From: an uncultured Aquimarina sp.
GTDB lineage: Bacteria; Bacteroidota; Bacteroidia; Flavobacteriales; Flavobacteriaceae
DNA length: 64,000 nucleotides
Reading direction: 5' to 3'
Assembly: GCA_947502885.1 (NCBI GenBank)
Contig: CANNBP010000001.1
Coordinates: 558,001-622,000, forward strand
Positions 18,119-27,137 of this stretch are shown one piece after another. The notes beneath the pieces are model-generated. The model was not told the DNA's origin, searched no databases, and saw only the letters and a list, made by a program, of their open reading frames with translations. The position numbers and the translations under genes were made by a program. Within the stretch, counting starts at the first letter, position 1; every line of letters starts with the position of its first letter.

Positions 18119-20239
18119 ATGTACCCAAACCAAACACAACTCAATCAAACACTAAAAGAATACTTTGGTTACGATACTTTTCGTCCTTTACAACTGGATA
18201 TTATCAACTCAATTTTTGAAGGTAAAGATAATCTTGTTATTATGCCCACCGGAGGAGGTAAATCAATTTGTTATCAATTACCTGCCATATTACTACCTGG
18301 TATTACTCTAGTAATTTCTCCTTTAATTGCTTTAATGAAAGATCAAGTAGATGGGTTACATGCAAATGGTATAAGTGCCGCATTTATTAATAGTAGTCAA
18401 ACTGCAAATGAGCACCAAGACATCTTTCAAAAAATAACCGATGGTAAAATAAAACTACTATATGTCGCACCAGAAAGTTTATCGTTTCTAGACACTATAT
18501 TTTCAGACATAGAAATAAGCCTTATTGCCATTGATGAGGCGCATTGTATTTCGTCATGGGGGCATGATTTTAGGCCTGCATATACACAACTTGGGTACCT
18601 CAAAAACAAGTTCTCAAACACTCCTTTAATTGCATTAACTGCAACGGCAGACAAAGCTACTCGACAGGATATTTGTAATCAATTAAATATTCCTAATGCA
18701 ACACAACACCTAGCCTCTTTTGATCGAAAAAATTTAAGCCTAGAGGTTCGACCAGGAAATAAAAGAATAGAGCAAATTATTGATTTTCTCAAGAGAGAAA
18801 CTAATAATTGTGGGATTATCTATTGCCTAAGCAGGAAGACAACAGAAATGTTGGCAGAAAAATTACAATCGCAAGGATATAAAGCAGAAGCTTATCATGC
18901 AGGAATAGAACATCAAAAAAGGTCTAGAATACAAGAACAGTTTATTAATGACACCATTCAAATCGTTTGTGCTACAGTTGCTTTTGGAATGGGGATAGAT
19001 AAATCAAATGTACGTTGGGTTATACACTATAATCTACCTAAAAACATAGAAGGTTATTATCAAGAAATAGGACGTGCTGGACGTGATGGATTACCATCTT
19101 CTACATTACTTTTTCATAGTTATGCAGATGTTGTGCAATTACAAAAATTTGCAAATACATCGGGAAATCAAGAAGTGCAAATGGCCAAACTTGAACGTAT
19201 GAAGCAATATGCAGATTCGTTAAGTTGTAGACGAAAAATACTTTTAAGCTATTTTGGAGAACTTATTCAAGAAGACTGTGGTAATTGCGATGTCTGTAAA
19301 AACCCTCCAACCTTTATTGATGGCACCATAATTGCGCAAAAAGCCCTATCAACAGTAGCTAGAATAAAAGAACAAGAACCTATTGGTACTGTTATAGATA
19401 CATTACGAGGAGCACAAAATGCAGCCGTATATGATAAAGGATATAATCATTTAAAGACTTACGGAATTGGAAAAGAAATATCATGGAGAGATTGGCAACA
19501 ATATATAATTCAACTTATTAATCAAGGCTACCTCGAAATTGCTTTTCATGAAAACAATAAATTAAAACTTACTACACTCTCTCGTCATATTTTGTTTGAA
19601 GGAGAAAAAGTAAGCTTAGCCCATTTACAAGAATTAGAAAAAGCCAAACAAGTAAATATTGAACAAGTTAGTAAAGCTAAAGCCTCCTCGTTATTTGAAA
19701 AGCTTAGAATATTAAGACTAGAAATTGCCAAAGAAGCTGGTATACCTGCATATCAAATTTTTAATGACGCTACACTAAAAGAGATGGAGAAAGTTCGCCC
19801 TATGAGTGATGAAGAGTTCTTGCAAATCAATGGGGTTGGACGTCAAAAAATGCAAAATTACGGATATCAATTTATTAAAGAAATAATCAATTTTACTTCA
19901 GAAAAAAAGAAAAAAAGAAAAACCAGCGCTAATAAAGGAAACACACATAAAGAAACCTTTACCTTATACCAACAGGGTTTATCTATCGAAGAAATTGCAA
20001 TTGAACGAAAATTAGCAGAATCCACCATATTTTCTCATATCATGAAATTATATGAAAATGGTGAGAATATAGATCTAAATCAATTTATTAATAAGGCAGA
20101 TATTGATGCAATTAAAAAAGCAAAAATTGAATTAGAAAACCCTGATACATTAAAACCTTACTTTGAATATTTTCAAGAAGCCATATCTTACAATACTATT
20201 AAAATAGCATTAGCTATTTTGGAAGAACGTGCAACTTAA
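18119..20239 (+). CDS. recQ: ATP-dependent DNA helicase RecQ
   Basis: A 3'-5' DNA helicase of 706 residues used in recombination and fork repair. The N-terminal helicase core has the Walker A motif MPTGGGKSICYQLPA (near residue 40) and DEAH box AIDEAHCISSWGHDFRPAY; motif VI is QEIGRAGRDGLPS. The RecQ-C zinc-binding cysteines are CRRKILLSYFGELIQEDCGNCDVC. An HRDC domain follows (ASSLFEKLRILRLEIAKEAG to QINGVGRQKM), then a C-terminal helix-turn-helix extension (TLYQQGLSIEEIAIERKLAESTIFSHI) usual for Bacteroidota RecQ. Full-length; the gene is followed by a convergent MOSC gene. Confidence 0.96.
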   Translation: MYPNQTQLNQTLKEYFGYDTFRPLQLDIINSIFEGKDNLVIMPTGGGKSICYQLPAILLPGITLVISPLIALMKDQVDGLHANGISAAFINSSQTANEHQDIFQKITDGKIKLLYVAPESLSFLDTIFSDIEISLIAIDEAHCISSWGHDFRPAYTQLGYLKNKFSNTPLIALTATADKATRQDICNQLNIPNATQHLASFDRKNLSLEVRPGNKRIEQIIDFLKRETNNCGIIYCLSRKTTEMLAEKLQSQGYKAEAYHAGIEHQKRSRIQEQFINDTIQIVCATVAFGMGIDKSNVRWVIHYNLPKNIEGYYQEIGRAGRDGLPSSTLLFHSYADVVQLQKFANTSGNQEVQMAKLERMKQYADSLSCRRKILLSYFGELIQEDCGNCDVCKNPPTFIDGTIIAQKALSTVARIKEQEPIGTVIDTLRGAQNAAVYDKGYNHLKTYGIGKEISWRDWQQYIIQLINQGYLEIAFHENNKLKLTTLSRHILFEGEKVSLAHLQELEKAKQVNIEQVSKAKASSLFEKLRILRLEIAKEAGIPAYQIFNDATLKEMEKVRPMSDEEFLQINGVGRQKMQNYGYQFIKEIINFTSEKKKKRKTSANKGNTHKETFTLYQQGLSIEEIAIERKLAESTIFSHIMKLYENGENIDLNQFINKADIDAIKKAKIELENPDTLKPYFEYFQEAISYNTIKIALAILEERAT

Positions 20240-20284
20240 ACCTTATTTACCCTATTAAATTTTTAAACTTAATAAGCATAGTGA

Positions 20285-20929
20285 TTAAGGGTTTGCTCCA
20301 AATTTATTTAAAATTCTCACTTTGTTATTTGTTGTTACCAAAGGATCATCAATAGCTTTTTTAATCAGCTCTTTAGAATTTGTATCATGAAATATTAATC
20401 CATACATTTCATGAATAGAAACACCATTAAAATGTTCTTTATGAATCCTTAATTCATCATCTACTTTTACTAGCCCTGGAGACAACACTTTTAGGTATAC
20501 ACCGGACAAATAAGAATTAATAAACTCTTTAAGTATTGTTTGAGTACCAAATCTAACCCCTAATTTATAACATGGTTGTCTGGGTTCTGATACCTGAACC
20601 AATGCTGAACCCAATGTATATATTGATCCTATCTTAATTTTTTTTTCATCTAACCCTTGAATGGTAAGGTTTTCTCCAAACATACCATAATTCCATTCTA
20701 ACTCTGGGTATTTTTCTTTCCAATAAGGGTAATGATTTGATGAATATATATAACATGCTTTCTCTACTCCTCCATGAACTTTTCTGTCTACCACATGATC
20801 TTTCCTAACTCCTTCTGAGTCTAGGTATATAGGTTCTTTAACTGGGTATTTAAAAATCCCTGTTTTAACTTTTCTGTTTTTCCAAAGTATCTCCTTAGGA
20901 TCCCCAATATTTGTAGATAAAACTTTCAT
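20285..20929 (-). CDS. MOSC-domain protein (YiiM-like)
   Basis: A 214-residue protein with the molybdenum cofactor sulfurase C-terminal (MOSC) fold. VDRKVHGGVEKACYIYSSNHYPYWKEKYP and the cofactor-binding cysteine region SEPRQPCYKLGVRFG match YiiM-type proteins, which bind molybdenum cofactor and reduce N-hydroxylated bases such as 6-hydroxylaminopurine. The exact substrate is inferred only from family. It ends three bases after the TruA-like gene on the same strand (TruA-like first) and is almost certainly in an operon with it. Confidence 0.88.
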   Translation of the reverse strand: MKVLSTNIGDPKEILWKNRKVKTGIFKYPVKEPIYLDSEGVRKDHVVDRKVHGGVEKACYIYSSNHYPYWKEKYPELEWNYGMFGENLTIQGLDEKKIKIGSIYTLGSALVQVSEPRQPCYKLGVRFGTQTILKEFINSYLSGVYLKVLSPGLVKVDDELRIHKEHFNGVSIHEMYGLIFHDTNSKELIKKAIDDPLVTTNNKVRILNKFGANP

Positions 20930-20932
20930 ATC

Positions 20933-21721
20933 CTATTCTTTAAATTTTATTGAGTTTAATATCAACCCCGAACCTGGCACAATATGTTCTAATACAATTT
21001 CTTCGGCATTAGAGTCTAGAGTCTTTCTGATATAGTTGATATCGATCTTCCCTTTACCAAGGTCCAATAATGCCCCCATCATTAATCTAATCTGATTTCT
21101 CTTAAAACCTTCTCCCCTAACTTTTAAAACATAACTTTTATCTGGAAAAAAATTCGCAGTATAGATTTCATTTTCTATTATTTCGCAGCTCATAATCTCT
21201 CCTTCTAAAATAGTATTTTTATTAGGTCGGTGACAATATGATCTAAAATTATGTTTACCAACAAATAGTTGTGCCCCCTCTTTCATAACCTCTACATCTA
21301 AATCTTCTAATACATTGTACATAAAAGGAGCACAAAAAGGATGAAATTTCTCACCGAATGAAAATAAATAAAGATACTCTTTAATTTTGGGCGATTGTAT
21401 GATATTAAATTTTTCGTCAGTTTCTTCAATATTCAAAGCCCTGATATCTTGTGGAAGATTTTTATTCAATAGAGGAAAAAATTCTTCTATATCCAATGAC
21501 GTATGATCAACAAATAATTCTATATATGCTAAATTAGCAGACACCTTGGCATCTGTTCTTCCTGAAGCTAAAATTTTAAAGTCTTTATGCTCTAACACAT
21601 ATGCAATTGTTCTCTCAACCATTCTTTGTAAAGTATTTACATTGGGTTGTTTTTGCCATCCGTGGTACCGAAAACCCAAATATTGTAACTGAATGATATA
21701 GTAAAACCGTTTACGAAACAT
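20933..21721 (-). CDS. TruA-family tRNA pseudouridine synthase (divergent)
   Basis: A 262-residue protein with the TruA fold. The N-terminus has LQYLGFRYHGWQKQPNVNTLQRMVERTIAYVL, equivalent to the RNA-contacting TruA start, and the catalytic aspartate sits in ILASGRTDAKVSANLAYI. Canonical TruA has GRTDAGVHA here; in this copy Gly and His are replaced by Lys and Ser while the aspartate is kept. The later FRSYCHRPNKNTILEG, equivalent to the conserved F(R)S stretch, is also present. Members of this branch may act on other RNA positions than 38-40. It is cotranscribed with the MOSC gene. Confidence 0.85.
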   Translation of the reverse strand: MFRKRFYYIIQLQYLGFRYHGWQKQPNVNTLQRMVERTIAYVLEHKDFKILASGRTDAKVSANLAYIELFVDHTSLDIEEFFPLLNKNLPQDIRALNIEETDEKFNIIQSPKIKEYLYLFSFGEKFHPFCAPFMYNVLEDLDVEVMKEGAQLFVGKHNFRSYCHRPNKNTILEGEIMSCEIIENEIYTANFFPDKSYVLKVRGEGFKRNQIRLMMGALLDLGKGKIDINYIRKTLDSNAEEIVLEHIVPGSGLILNSIKFKE

Positions 21722-21873
21722 AGATCATTTTAATTTGTAATGTCCGAATATAGATAATTTAAGTATTTCATCGATTATTTAGCTGTTTTTAATCTTAAAA
21801 TAACTTAAACCTCAATCTTTAATTTATTATATTTGGGTAAAGCTAATTAATAATTTAAAAAATCGACTTAGTT

Positions 21874-22251
21874 ATGGTAAAAGCAAAATATCAAAGTGTT
21901 CTTGATTTGGGACAGGAATTGAATATTGAGAACGGTAATGTTTCTGAAGAAAATGGAACCCTTAAAATCAAAGGAACTGCAAAAACCCAATATGAGAAGA
22001 ATCAGCTTTGGGATAAAATAAAAGAAATAGGAGGAGAATCTCCATCAGATATCGTTGCAGACATCGATGTTGCAGATGCCTCTGTTTATCATAGACATAT
22101 CGTAAAAAGTGGAGAATCCTTAAGTAAAATTGCTAAGCATTACTATAAAGACCCAATGAAGTATAAAGCAATATTTGAAGCTAATACGGATATTCTTAAA
22201 AACCCAGATATTATTCACCCAGATCAAGAATTAATTATTCCTAATTTATAA
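21874..22251 (+). CDS. BON/LysM-type peptidoglycan-associated protein
   Basis: A 125-residue protein with no signal peptide. The first part (KAKYQSVLDLGQELNIENGNVSEENGTLKIKGTAKTQYEKNQLWDKIKEIGG) resembles a short BON-like domain, and residues about 75-125 form a LysM domain (HIVKSGESLSKIAKHYYKDPMKYKAIFEANTDIL, then PDIIHPDQELIIP). The layout matches YgaU/Kbp, a cytoplasmic potassium-binding protein in E. coli. It is monocistronic and followed by a terminator at 22270-22303. Confidence 0.85.
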   Translation: MVKAKYQSVLDLGQELNIENGNVSEENGTLKIKGTAKTQYEKNQLWDKIKEIGGESPSDIVADIDVADASVYHRHIVKSGESLSKIAKHYYKDPMKYKAIFEANTDILKNPDIIHPDQELIIPNL

Positions 22252-22269
22252 GAGTATTAAATATAAAAT

Positions 22270-22303
22270 GTAAAAAGATCACTAAAAAAAGTGGTCTTTT
22301 TAC
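22270..22303 (+). terminator. Terminator after LysM gene
   Basis: Stem GTAAAAAGATCAC (22270-22282) with GTGGTCTTTTTAC (22291-22303), one G-T wobble, an A-rich eight-base loop and a T5 run in the descending arm. Confidence 0.8.
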
Positions 22304-22377
22304 GTTTTATTTCTATTTTATCATAAAAAAAACCTTTCTTTTTTAATAAATTATTAACAAAAACCCATATAAATTCC

Positions 22378-22385
22378 TACTTTTG
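22378..22385 (+). promoter_or_regulatory. Candidate -7 element for the metalloprotease gene
   Basis: TACTTTTG fits TAnnTTTG and is 30 bases before ATG 22416. It overlaps the TTG at 22383 that opens the reading frame, which argues that translation starts at 22416 rather than there. Confidence 0.45.
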
Positions 22386-22415
22386 CTTACTAAGCAAACA
22401 TTTAATCCTACTTAT

Positions 22416-25256
22416 ATGAAGACACGACTATTACTGATCGTGAGTCTAATGATATTACATCTTGGATATTCCCAAAAAACCCCAAATAACTATTGGAGTA
22501 AAAGTTCTAGTAAAAATCAACGATTAGCTACTATTAATTCTAAATTAAACATTTCTGATAAGCAGACATATGATTTAGACATTTCAACGCTAAAAAAGGC
22601 ATTAATCAACTCTCCACATAGAGAGCAAGCCAGAAAGAATTCCTCAAACACTATTATTTCTATTCCAGATAATAAAGGTAATGTGAATCAATATGAAGTA
22701 TTCGAAGTTAATGTACTTCATAAAGATTTGGCTAAAAAATTTCCGTCAATAAAATCATATGTTGGTGTACAAATAGGAAATAAATTAAATATCGTAAGAT
22801 TTAGCTTAGGCTCTGATGGTTTTCACGGTATAATTTTAACTTCTGGTGAATCTGTATATATTGACCCAAGTACAACGGATAGACGTACTTATGTTGCTTA
22901 TACAAAAAGTGACATGATCCATGACAGCCATTTTAAGTGTTTAAATCAAGGAAATTATCCTCAACAAAAAATTTCTTCACCTACATACTCTCAAAGAAAT
23001 GCTAATGATGGTACTTTAAGAACTTATAGATTGGCAATGTCATGTACAGCAGAATATGCACAATTTCATATTACTGATCAAGGAGTTTCTGCTGGAGCAA
23101 GTGATGCTGTAAAAAAGGCCGCCGTACTTTCTGCAATGAATACAACGATGACTCGTGTGAACGGTGTATATGAAAAAGATTTAGGTGTTACTATGCAAAT
23201 TGTTCCTGATAATGATAAAATAATATATTTGGATAGTATGTCTGACCCATTTGCTGGAAATGACTACAATGCCGAAAATCAAACGGTTTGTGACCTAGAA
23301 ATAGGAAGTGCCAATTATGACATTGGTCATGTAGTAGCTTCAAGTGCAGGGGCTAATGGATATGCAGGTTTAGGAGTTGTTTGCGTTAATGGAAGAAAAG
23401 CAGCGGGTTTTACTGCCTCTCCAAACCCTATGGCTGATCCTTTTGATATTGATTTTGTAGCACACGAAATTGGGCATCAATTTGGTGCTAACCATACACA
23501 GAATAATTCGTGTAACAGAAATAACCAAACTGCGGTAGAACCAGGTAGTGCTTCTACTATTATGGGATATGCAGGAATTTGCCCTCCTAATGTACAAAAT
23601 AATAGTGATGACCATTTTCATGCGGTAAATATTCAAGAGATGTGGGCTCATATCTCTGGGACAGGTTGTGGAGCAACAGCTGTAACAGGAAATGATGCTC
23701 CTACAGCAAATGCAGGAAACGACTATACTATCCCAAAATCAACTCCATTTATCTTAGAAGGGTCTGGAACTGATCCAAATGGTGATAATTTAACGTATAA
23801 CTGGGAGCAAATGGATAATGAATCGGCAGCAATGCCCCCTTCCCCATCTTCTAGTGGAGGACCTTTATTTCGTTCTTTACCGTCTAAAACATCTCCAGAT
23901 CGTTATATGCCGGCATTAGAGACTGTTTTAAATGGATTTTTATCAAGTACATGGGAAGTGTTGCCCTCTGTATCTAGAGAAATGGATTTTAGATTAACCG
24001 TTAGAGATAATAACGTAGGGGTTGGAAATACAGATTCAGATGATGTAAAGATTACGGTAAATTCTAGTGCTGGACCATTTAGAGTTAATTCACCCGATTC
24101 TAATATCGTATGGTCAGTTGGAGCAAGTGAGACCATAACATGGGATGTCGCAGGAACAACTGAAAATGGTGTTAATGCTACCAATGTTGATATATTTTTG
24201 TCAACGGATGGAGGTGATACTTTTGGTATTACAATTGCTTCAGGTGTACCTAACAATGGTTCTTATAATCTAACAGTACCTGATAATTTAGGTTCAGAAA
24301 ATAGAATTATGGTTAGAGGAACAGGACATATATTTTATGATGTATCCAACTCCAATTTTCAAATTATTGTGGATACAGAACCACCAAGCACTCCTCAAAA
24401 TTTAACTGCATCTAACCCTACTTCTACAACTATCGATTTGGAGTGGACAGCATCTGCTGATAATGGTATGGTTAAACATTATGAAATTTATCAAGATGAT
24501 ATTCTCATCACAACAGCAACAGAGACACGATACCAAGTAACCGGATTAACTCCTGACACAACATACTCTTTTAAAGTTAGAGCTATAGATACCGCAGATA
24601 ATCAGTCTGCTTTCAGTAATATAGCATCAGCTACTACACTACCTCCTTGTTATGATGTTACTTTAACATTAAATGCCGATAATTATAGTGATGAAATTAC
24701 TTGGCAAATTACAGATAGTAACAATGAAATTATAGTCTCTAGTGAAACTTCTCGACTAGATTCTGTAAACAATACTTTTACGATATGCCTACCTAATGGC
24801 AGCTATACGTTTACAATTAATGATACTTATGGTGATGGACTTTGTTGTAAATATGGAAATGGATCCTATAGTCTGGTAGCTAATCCTGGTAATACTGAAA
24901 TTGCCAAAGGTAATGAGTTTGGAACACATCAAAATACAAAGTTCACCATTAATAATGAAGGTGCAGGAGTAACTATTGATGAGTTTACCACAACAACTTT
25001 TTCTGATGTAACCCTATTAGCACCAAACCCTTTAAACAGTTCTAATGGAACACTGACTGTTGATGGTCCGTCTAGTAATCTTTCTGTTATTATATATGAT
25101 TTCTCAGGAAGGTTTGTTTATAAGAATGATAATGTAAAAAACAAAGCAATCGATTTACATACGCTTTCTAGCGGCTCTTATTTTGTTAAGGTGTTTTCTG
25201 GTAGTAAAGCTGGTGGTCCAACAACAGAAACTACCCATAAGCTAATTATAAATTAA
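22416..25256 (+). CDS. Secreted M12B-type (reprolysin-like) metalloprotease with T9SS sorting tail
   Basis: A 946-residue exported protease. The start at 22416 gives a clean signal peptide (MKTRLLLIVSLMILHLGYSQ). Residues about 20-195 look like a propeptide; the catalytic domain has the metzincin zinc site HEIGHQFGANH near residues 350-360, followed by a methionine turn (STIMGYAGI). Next are a PKD/Ig-like region (DAPTANAGNDYTIPKSTPFILEGSGTDPNGDNLTYNWEQ), an Ig-like module with WSVGASETITWDV, a fibronectin type III domain (PSTPQNLTASNPTSTTIDLEWTAS), a domain with NDTYGDGLCC and a type IX secretion sorting domain at the end (LLAPNPLNSSN to LKIIN-like end). It should be secreted through the Por system and digest proteins outside the cell. 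Its transcript ends at the 25277-25334 hairpin. Confidence 0.93.
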   Translation: MKTRLLLIVSLMILHLGYSQKTPNNYWSKSSSKNQRLATINSKLNISDKQTYDLDISTLKKALINSPHREQARKNSSNTIISIPDNKGNVNQYEVFEVNVLHKDLAKKFPSIKSYVGVQIGNKLNIVRFSLGSDGFHGIILTSGESVYIDPSTTDRRTYVAYTKSDMIHDSHFKCLNQGNYPQQKISSPTYSQRNANDGTLRTYRLAMSCTAEYAQFHITDQGVSAGASDAVKKAAVLSAMNTTMTRVNGVYEKDLGVTMQIVPDNDKIIYLDSMSDPFAGNDYNAENQTVCDLEIGSANYDIGHVVASSAGANGYAGLGVVCVNGRKAAGFTASPNPMADPFDIDFVAHEIGHQFGANHTQNNSCNRNNQTAVEPGSASTIMGYAGICPPNVQNNSDDHFHAVNIQEMWAHISGTGCGATAVTGNDAPTANAGNDYTIPKSTPFILEGSGTDPNGDNLTYNWEQMDNESAAMPPSPSSSGGPLFRSLPSKTSPDRYMPALETVLNGFLSSTWEVLPSVSREMDFRLTVRDNNVGVGNTDSDDVKITVNSSAGPFRVNSPDSNIVWSVGASETITWDVAGTTENGVNATNVDIFLSTDGGDTFGITIASGVPNNGSYNLTVPDNLGSENRIMVRGTGHIFYDVSNSNFQIIVDTEPPSTPQNLTASNPTSTTIDLEWTASADNGMVKHYEIYQDDILITTATETRYQVTGLTPDTTYSFKVRAIDTADNQSAFSNIASATTLPPCYDVTLTLNADNYSDEITWQITDSNNEIIVSSETSRLDSVNNTFTICLPNGSYTFTINDTYGDGLCCKYGNGSYSLVANPGNTEIAKGNEFGTHQNTKFTINNEGAGVTIDEFTTTTFSDVTLLAPNPLNSSNGTLTVDGPSSNLSVIIYDFSGRFVYKNDNVKNKAIDLHTLSSGSYFVKVFSGSKAGGPTTETTHKLIIN

Positions 25257-25276
25257 CTTAGAAATAAAAAAATATA

Positions 25277-25334
25277 ATTTTAAAAGAAAGGTTTGAGAAA
25301 TTAATATTAATTTTTCAAACCTTTCTTTTAAAAT
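25277..25334. terminator. Long hairpin terminator after metalloprotease gene
   Basis: The arms ATTTTAAAAGAAAGGTTTGA (25277-25296) and TCAAACCTTTCTTTTAAAAT (25315-25334) pair over 20 bases. The core between them is itself palindromic (AAATTAATATTAATTT, 25298-25313), so the stem can extend to almost 30 bp with one G-T pair. It is unusually AU-rich but sits 20 bases after the stop codon. Confidence 0.75.
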
Positions 25335-26233
25335 ACACTGCTCATTTTCAGAATTTTATATTTTTTTTGTTTTTATTAACAAAATTAACTATATTGCTGA
25401 ATATCAATCATATAAAAACACACTCGAGGGCTTCACAAAAAAACAAAGTAAAAAGTAGTTATAGAAATTATTTAGGGGTAAATAATTGAGGGGAAATACA
25501 AACTATTTTAAAACCAGCCTTTAGTTCTATCTCAAGTTAACTTTATAATTAAAAGACATTACTTATTTTTTTCTTATAAATAAAGAAAAAGCAAGTGAGT
25601 AAATCGCCTATGGTTCGATTAAACTTTAGGTGGTCTATAGGCACAAATTCCGTTTAAAGTTAACAAATAATTCTATTCAAAAAGATACAATAAACATGTA
25701 TACTTTTAATAACCATTATATCTACTTTAAGAAATTATTTGAAGTAAACAACTGAAAATAATCGTTGTACCATTGACTCTAAATTACAAATAAGTCTTTG
25801 GTTGTAATGACTATGTACTTTGCACATGATAAATACTTGATATCAAACAACCTTAGGTTAATTAACCTACAATTACAAAGATTAACGTTTCATATAAAAT
25901 CAACAATATGTATCAAAATATCTTTATAAAATATCTTTGGAGCTTTAGTAAAAATAACTTTTTAAAAATCACAACAGTAACCATATCCTGCCCTGTAAAG
26001 GGTATGAAGCTCATGAAAAACTATAACCATACTTAACTCTTCTCCTTAACATATAAATAAAACTAAACAATAAAAATTAGGAAATCAATTAGTAAAATCG
26101 ATTTGTGAATTTAAATGACACTATAAATAATTACTTGTTTACAAGGTAGAATAGCATTAACACAAAACTAAAAATACCTTCAAAAAAATTTGGTTTTACA
26201 GTATTTCTAAGTACAAACAAAACACATTAACTC
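25335..26233. other. Gene-poor stretch of about 900 bases, possible structured RNA
   Basis: No convincing gene is visible here. The only sizeable frame is a 42-codon ORF at 25908-26036 (MYQNIFIKYLWSFSKNNF...), which is not supported by any recognised family. Other structures are a 16-bp perfect palindrome TAGGTTAATTAACCTA at 25854-25869, and nested inverted repeats at 25536-25664 that could fold as a junction. The stretch precedes the first of two tandem small secreted-protein genes and probably contains its distal regulatory DNA. The base composition is slightly more AT-rich than coding neighbours. Confidence 0.4.
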
Positions 26234-26575
26234 ATGAAAAAAATAATACTTTTAATTTTGCTAAGTACAATGATAACTGGACATACACAATCCTTATCAA
26301 AAACTGAAATCATATATGAATATAAAAGTAAAGTCATACTTAACAACGGAGAACAATATTCGATTCAATTAGACAAACCATATTACGATGTATCTGATCC
26401 GACCATTGAACTTTTTATGCAATCAGATGAACACCTATTAAGGTTAAATCGTGTTTTAACCCTAACCAATGAAGATAATCATATCGAACTTATTGAATGG
26501 GTTAAAGGAACTACAATAAAGTTCTATATATCCAGAAAAATTAGCGATGCTATTACCATAACAGGAAATTATTAA
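26234..26575 (+). CDS. Small secreted protein, copy 1 of a tandem pair, unknown function
   Basis: A 113-residue protein with a signal peptide (MKKIILLILLSTMITGHTQS) and a mature part of about 95 residues. Recognisable elements shared with the next gene include SLSKT at the mature start, LNNG.QY, RLNRVL and IELIEWVK, and YISRK near the end. I know no family for it; the exported, cysteine-free, probably beta-rich form suggests a periplasmic or extracellular role. About 60 percent of residues are identical to the downstream copy with no gaps. The upstream GGTTTTACA element at 26192-26200 is also shared, at a distance of 42 bases from the start. Confidence 0.7.
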   Translation: MKKIILLILLSTMITGHTQSLSKTEIIYEYKSKVILNNGEQYSIQLDKPYYDVSDPTIELFMQSDEHLLRLNRVLTLTNEDNHIELIEWVKGTTIKFYISRKISDAITITGNY

Positions 26576-26744
26576 ACAAATTCTAACATAACTCTAATAA
26601 ACACTAGTTAAAATAGAGCATATACAGGAAAACTATATTCTGCTTTTTCGGTATCTGCTTTATTTTTTGAATATAACCTACTAGTTATTTATCATAAACT
26701 TAAAATATTGACAACAAAACCTTTATATACTTATGGTTTTACAT

Positions 26745-26752
26745 TATTTTTG
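26745..26752 (+). promoter_or_regulatory. Candidate -7 element for small secreted-protein copy 2
   Basis: TATTTTTG fits TAnnTTTG. It is 23 bases before ATG 26776 and directly follows the duplicated GGTTTTACA (26735-26743). The equivalent position before copy 1 reads TATTTCTA (26202-26209), a weaker match. Confidence 0.45.
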
Positions 26753-26775
26753 CATCGCAAACTCAAACATTATCT

Positions 26776-27117
26776 ATGAAAAAAATAATACTTTTAATTC
26801 TGTTGTTTACCATAATGAATGGTCACGCCCAATCATTATCAAAAACAAGTATTATTTATGAACGTAAAAATCAAGTTGTATTAAATAATGGTAAGCAATA
26901 TGAAATACTAGCAAATAAACCTTTCTACGAAGTTTCAGACTCAACAATACAACTATACAAAGAAGCCAATGGTCATGTATTAAGATTAAATCGTGTTTTA
27001 ATCTTAAAAAATGAACAAGAAAACATTGAGCTTATAGAGTGGGTTAAAGAAGAGGTTATTAAATTATATATATCTCGTAAACTTAAAGATACTGCAGTTA
27101 ATTATAAAAATTATTAA
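26776..27117 (+). CDS. Small secreted protein, copy 2 of a tandem pair, unknown function
   Basis: A 113-residue protein with the same length and layout as the gene at 26234, including the signal MKKIILLILLFTIMNGHAQS and conserved LNNGKQY, HVLRLNRVL, ENIELIEWVK and YISRK. About 60 percent identity without gaps indicates a tandem duplication that included the promoter region. The mature N-terminus and the central part (YEVSDSTIQLYKEANG) differ most. Function is unknown. It is convergent with cmk, ending 20 bases from the cmk stop codon. Confidence 0.7.
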   Translation: MKKIILLILLFTIMNGHAQSLSKTSIIYERKNQVVLNNGKQYEILANKPFYEVSDSTIQLYKEANGHVLRLNRVLILKNEQENIELIEWVKEEVIKLYISRKLKDTAVNYKNY

Positions 27118-27137
27118 GGAGATTATATTCTTTTACC

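Noticed and set aside
25908..26036. 42-codon ORF starting MYQNIFIKYLWSFSKNNF
   Set aside because: No family, no ribosome-binding context and the region is otherwise non-coding; short AT-rich frames of this size occur by chance.
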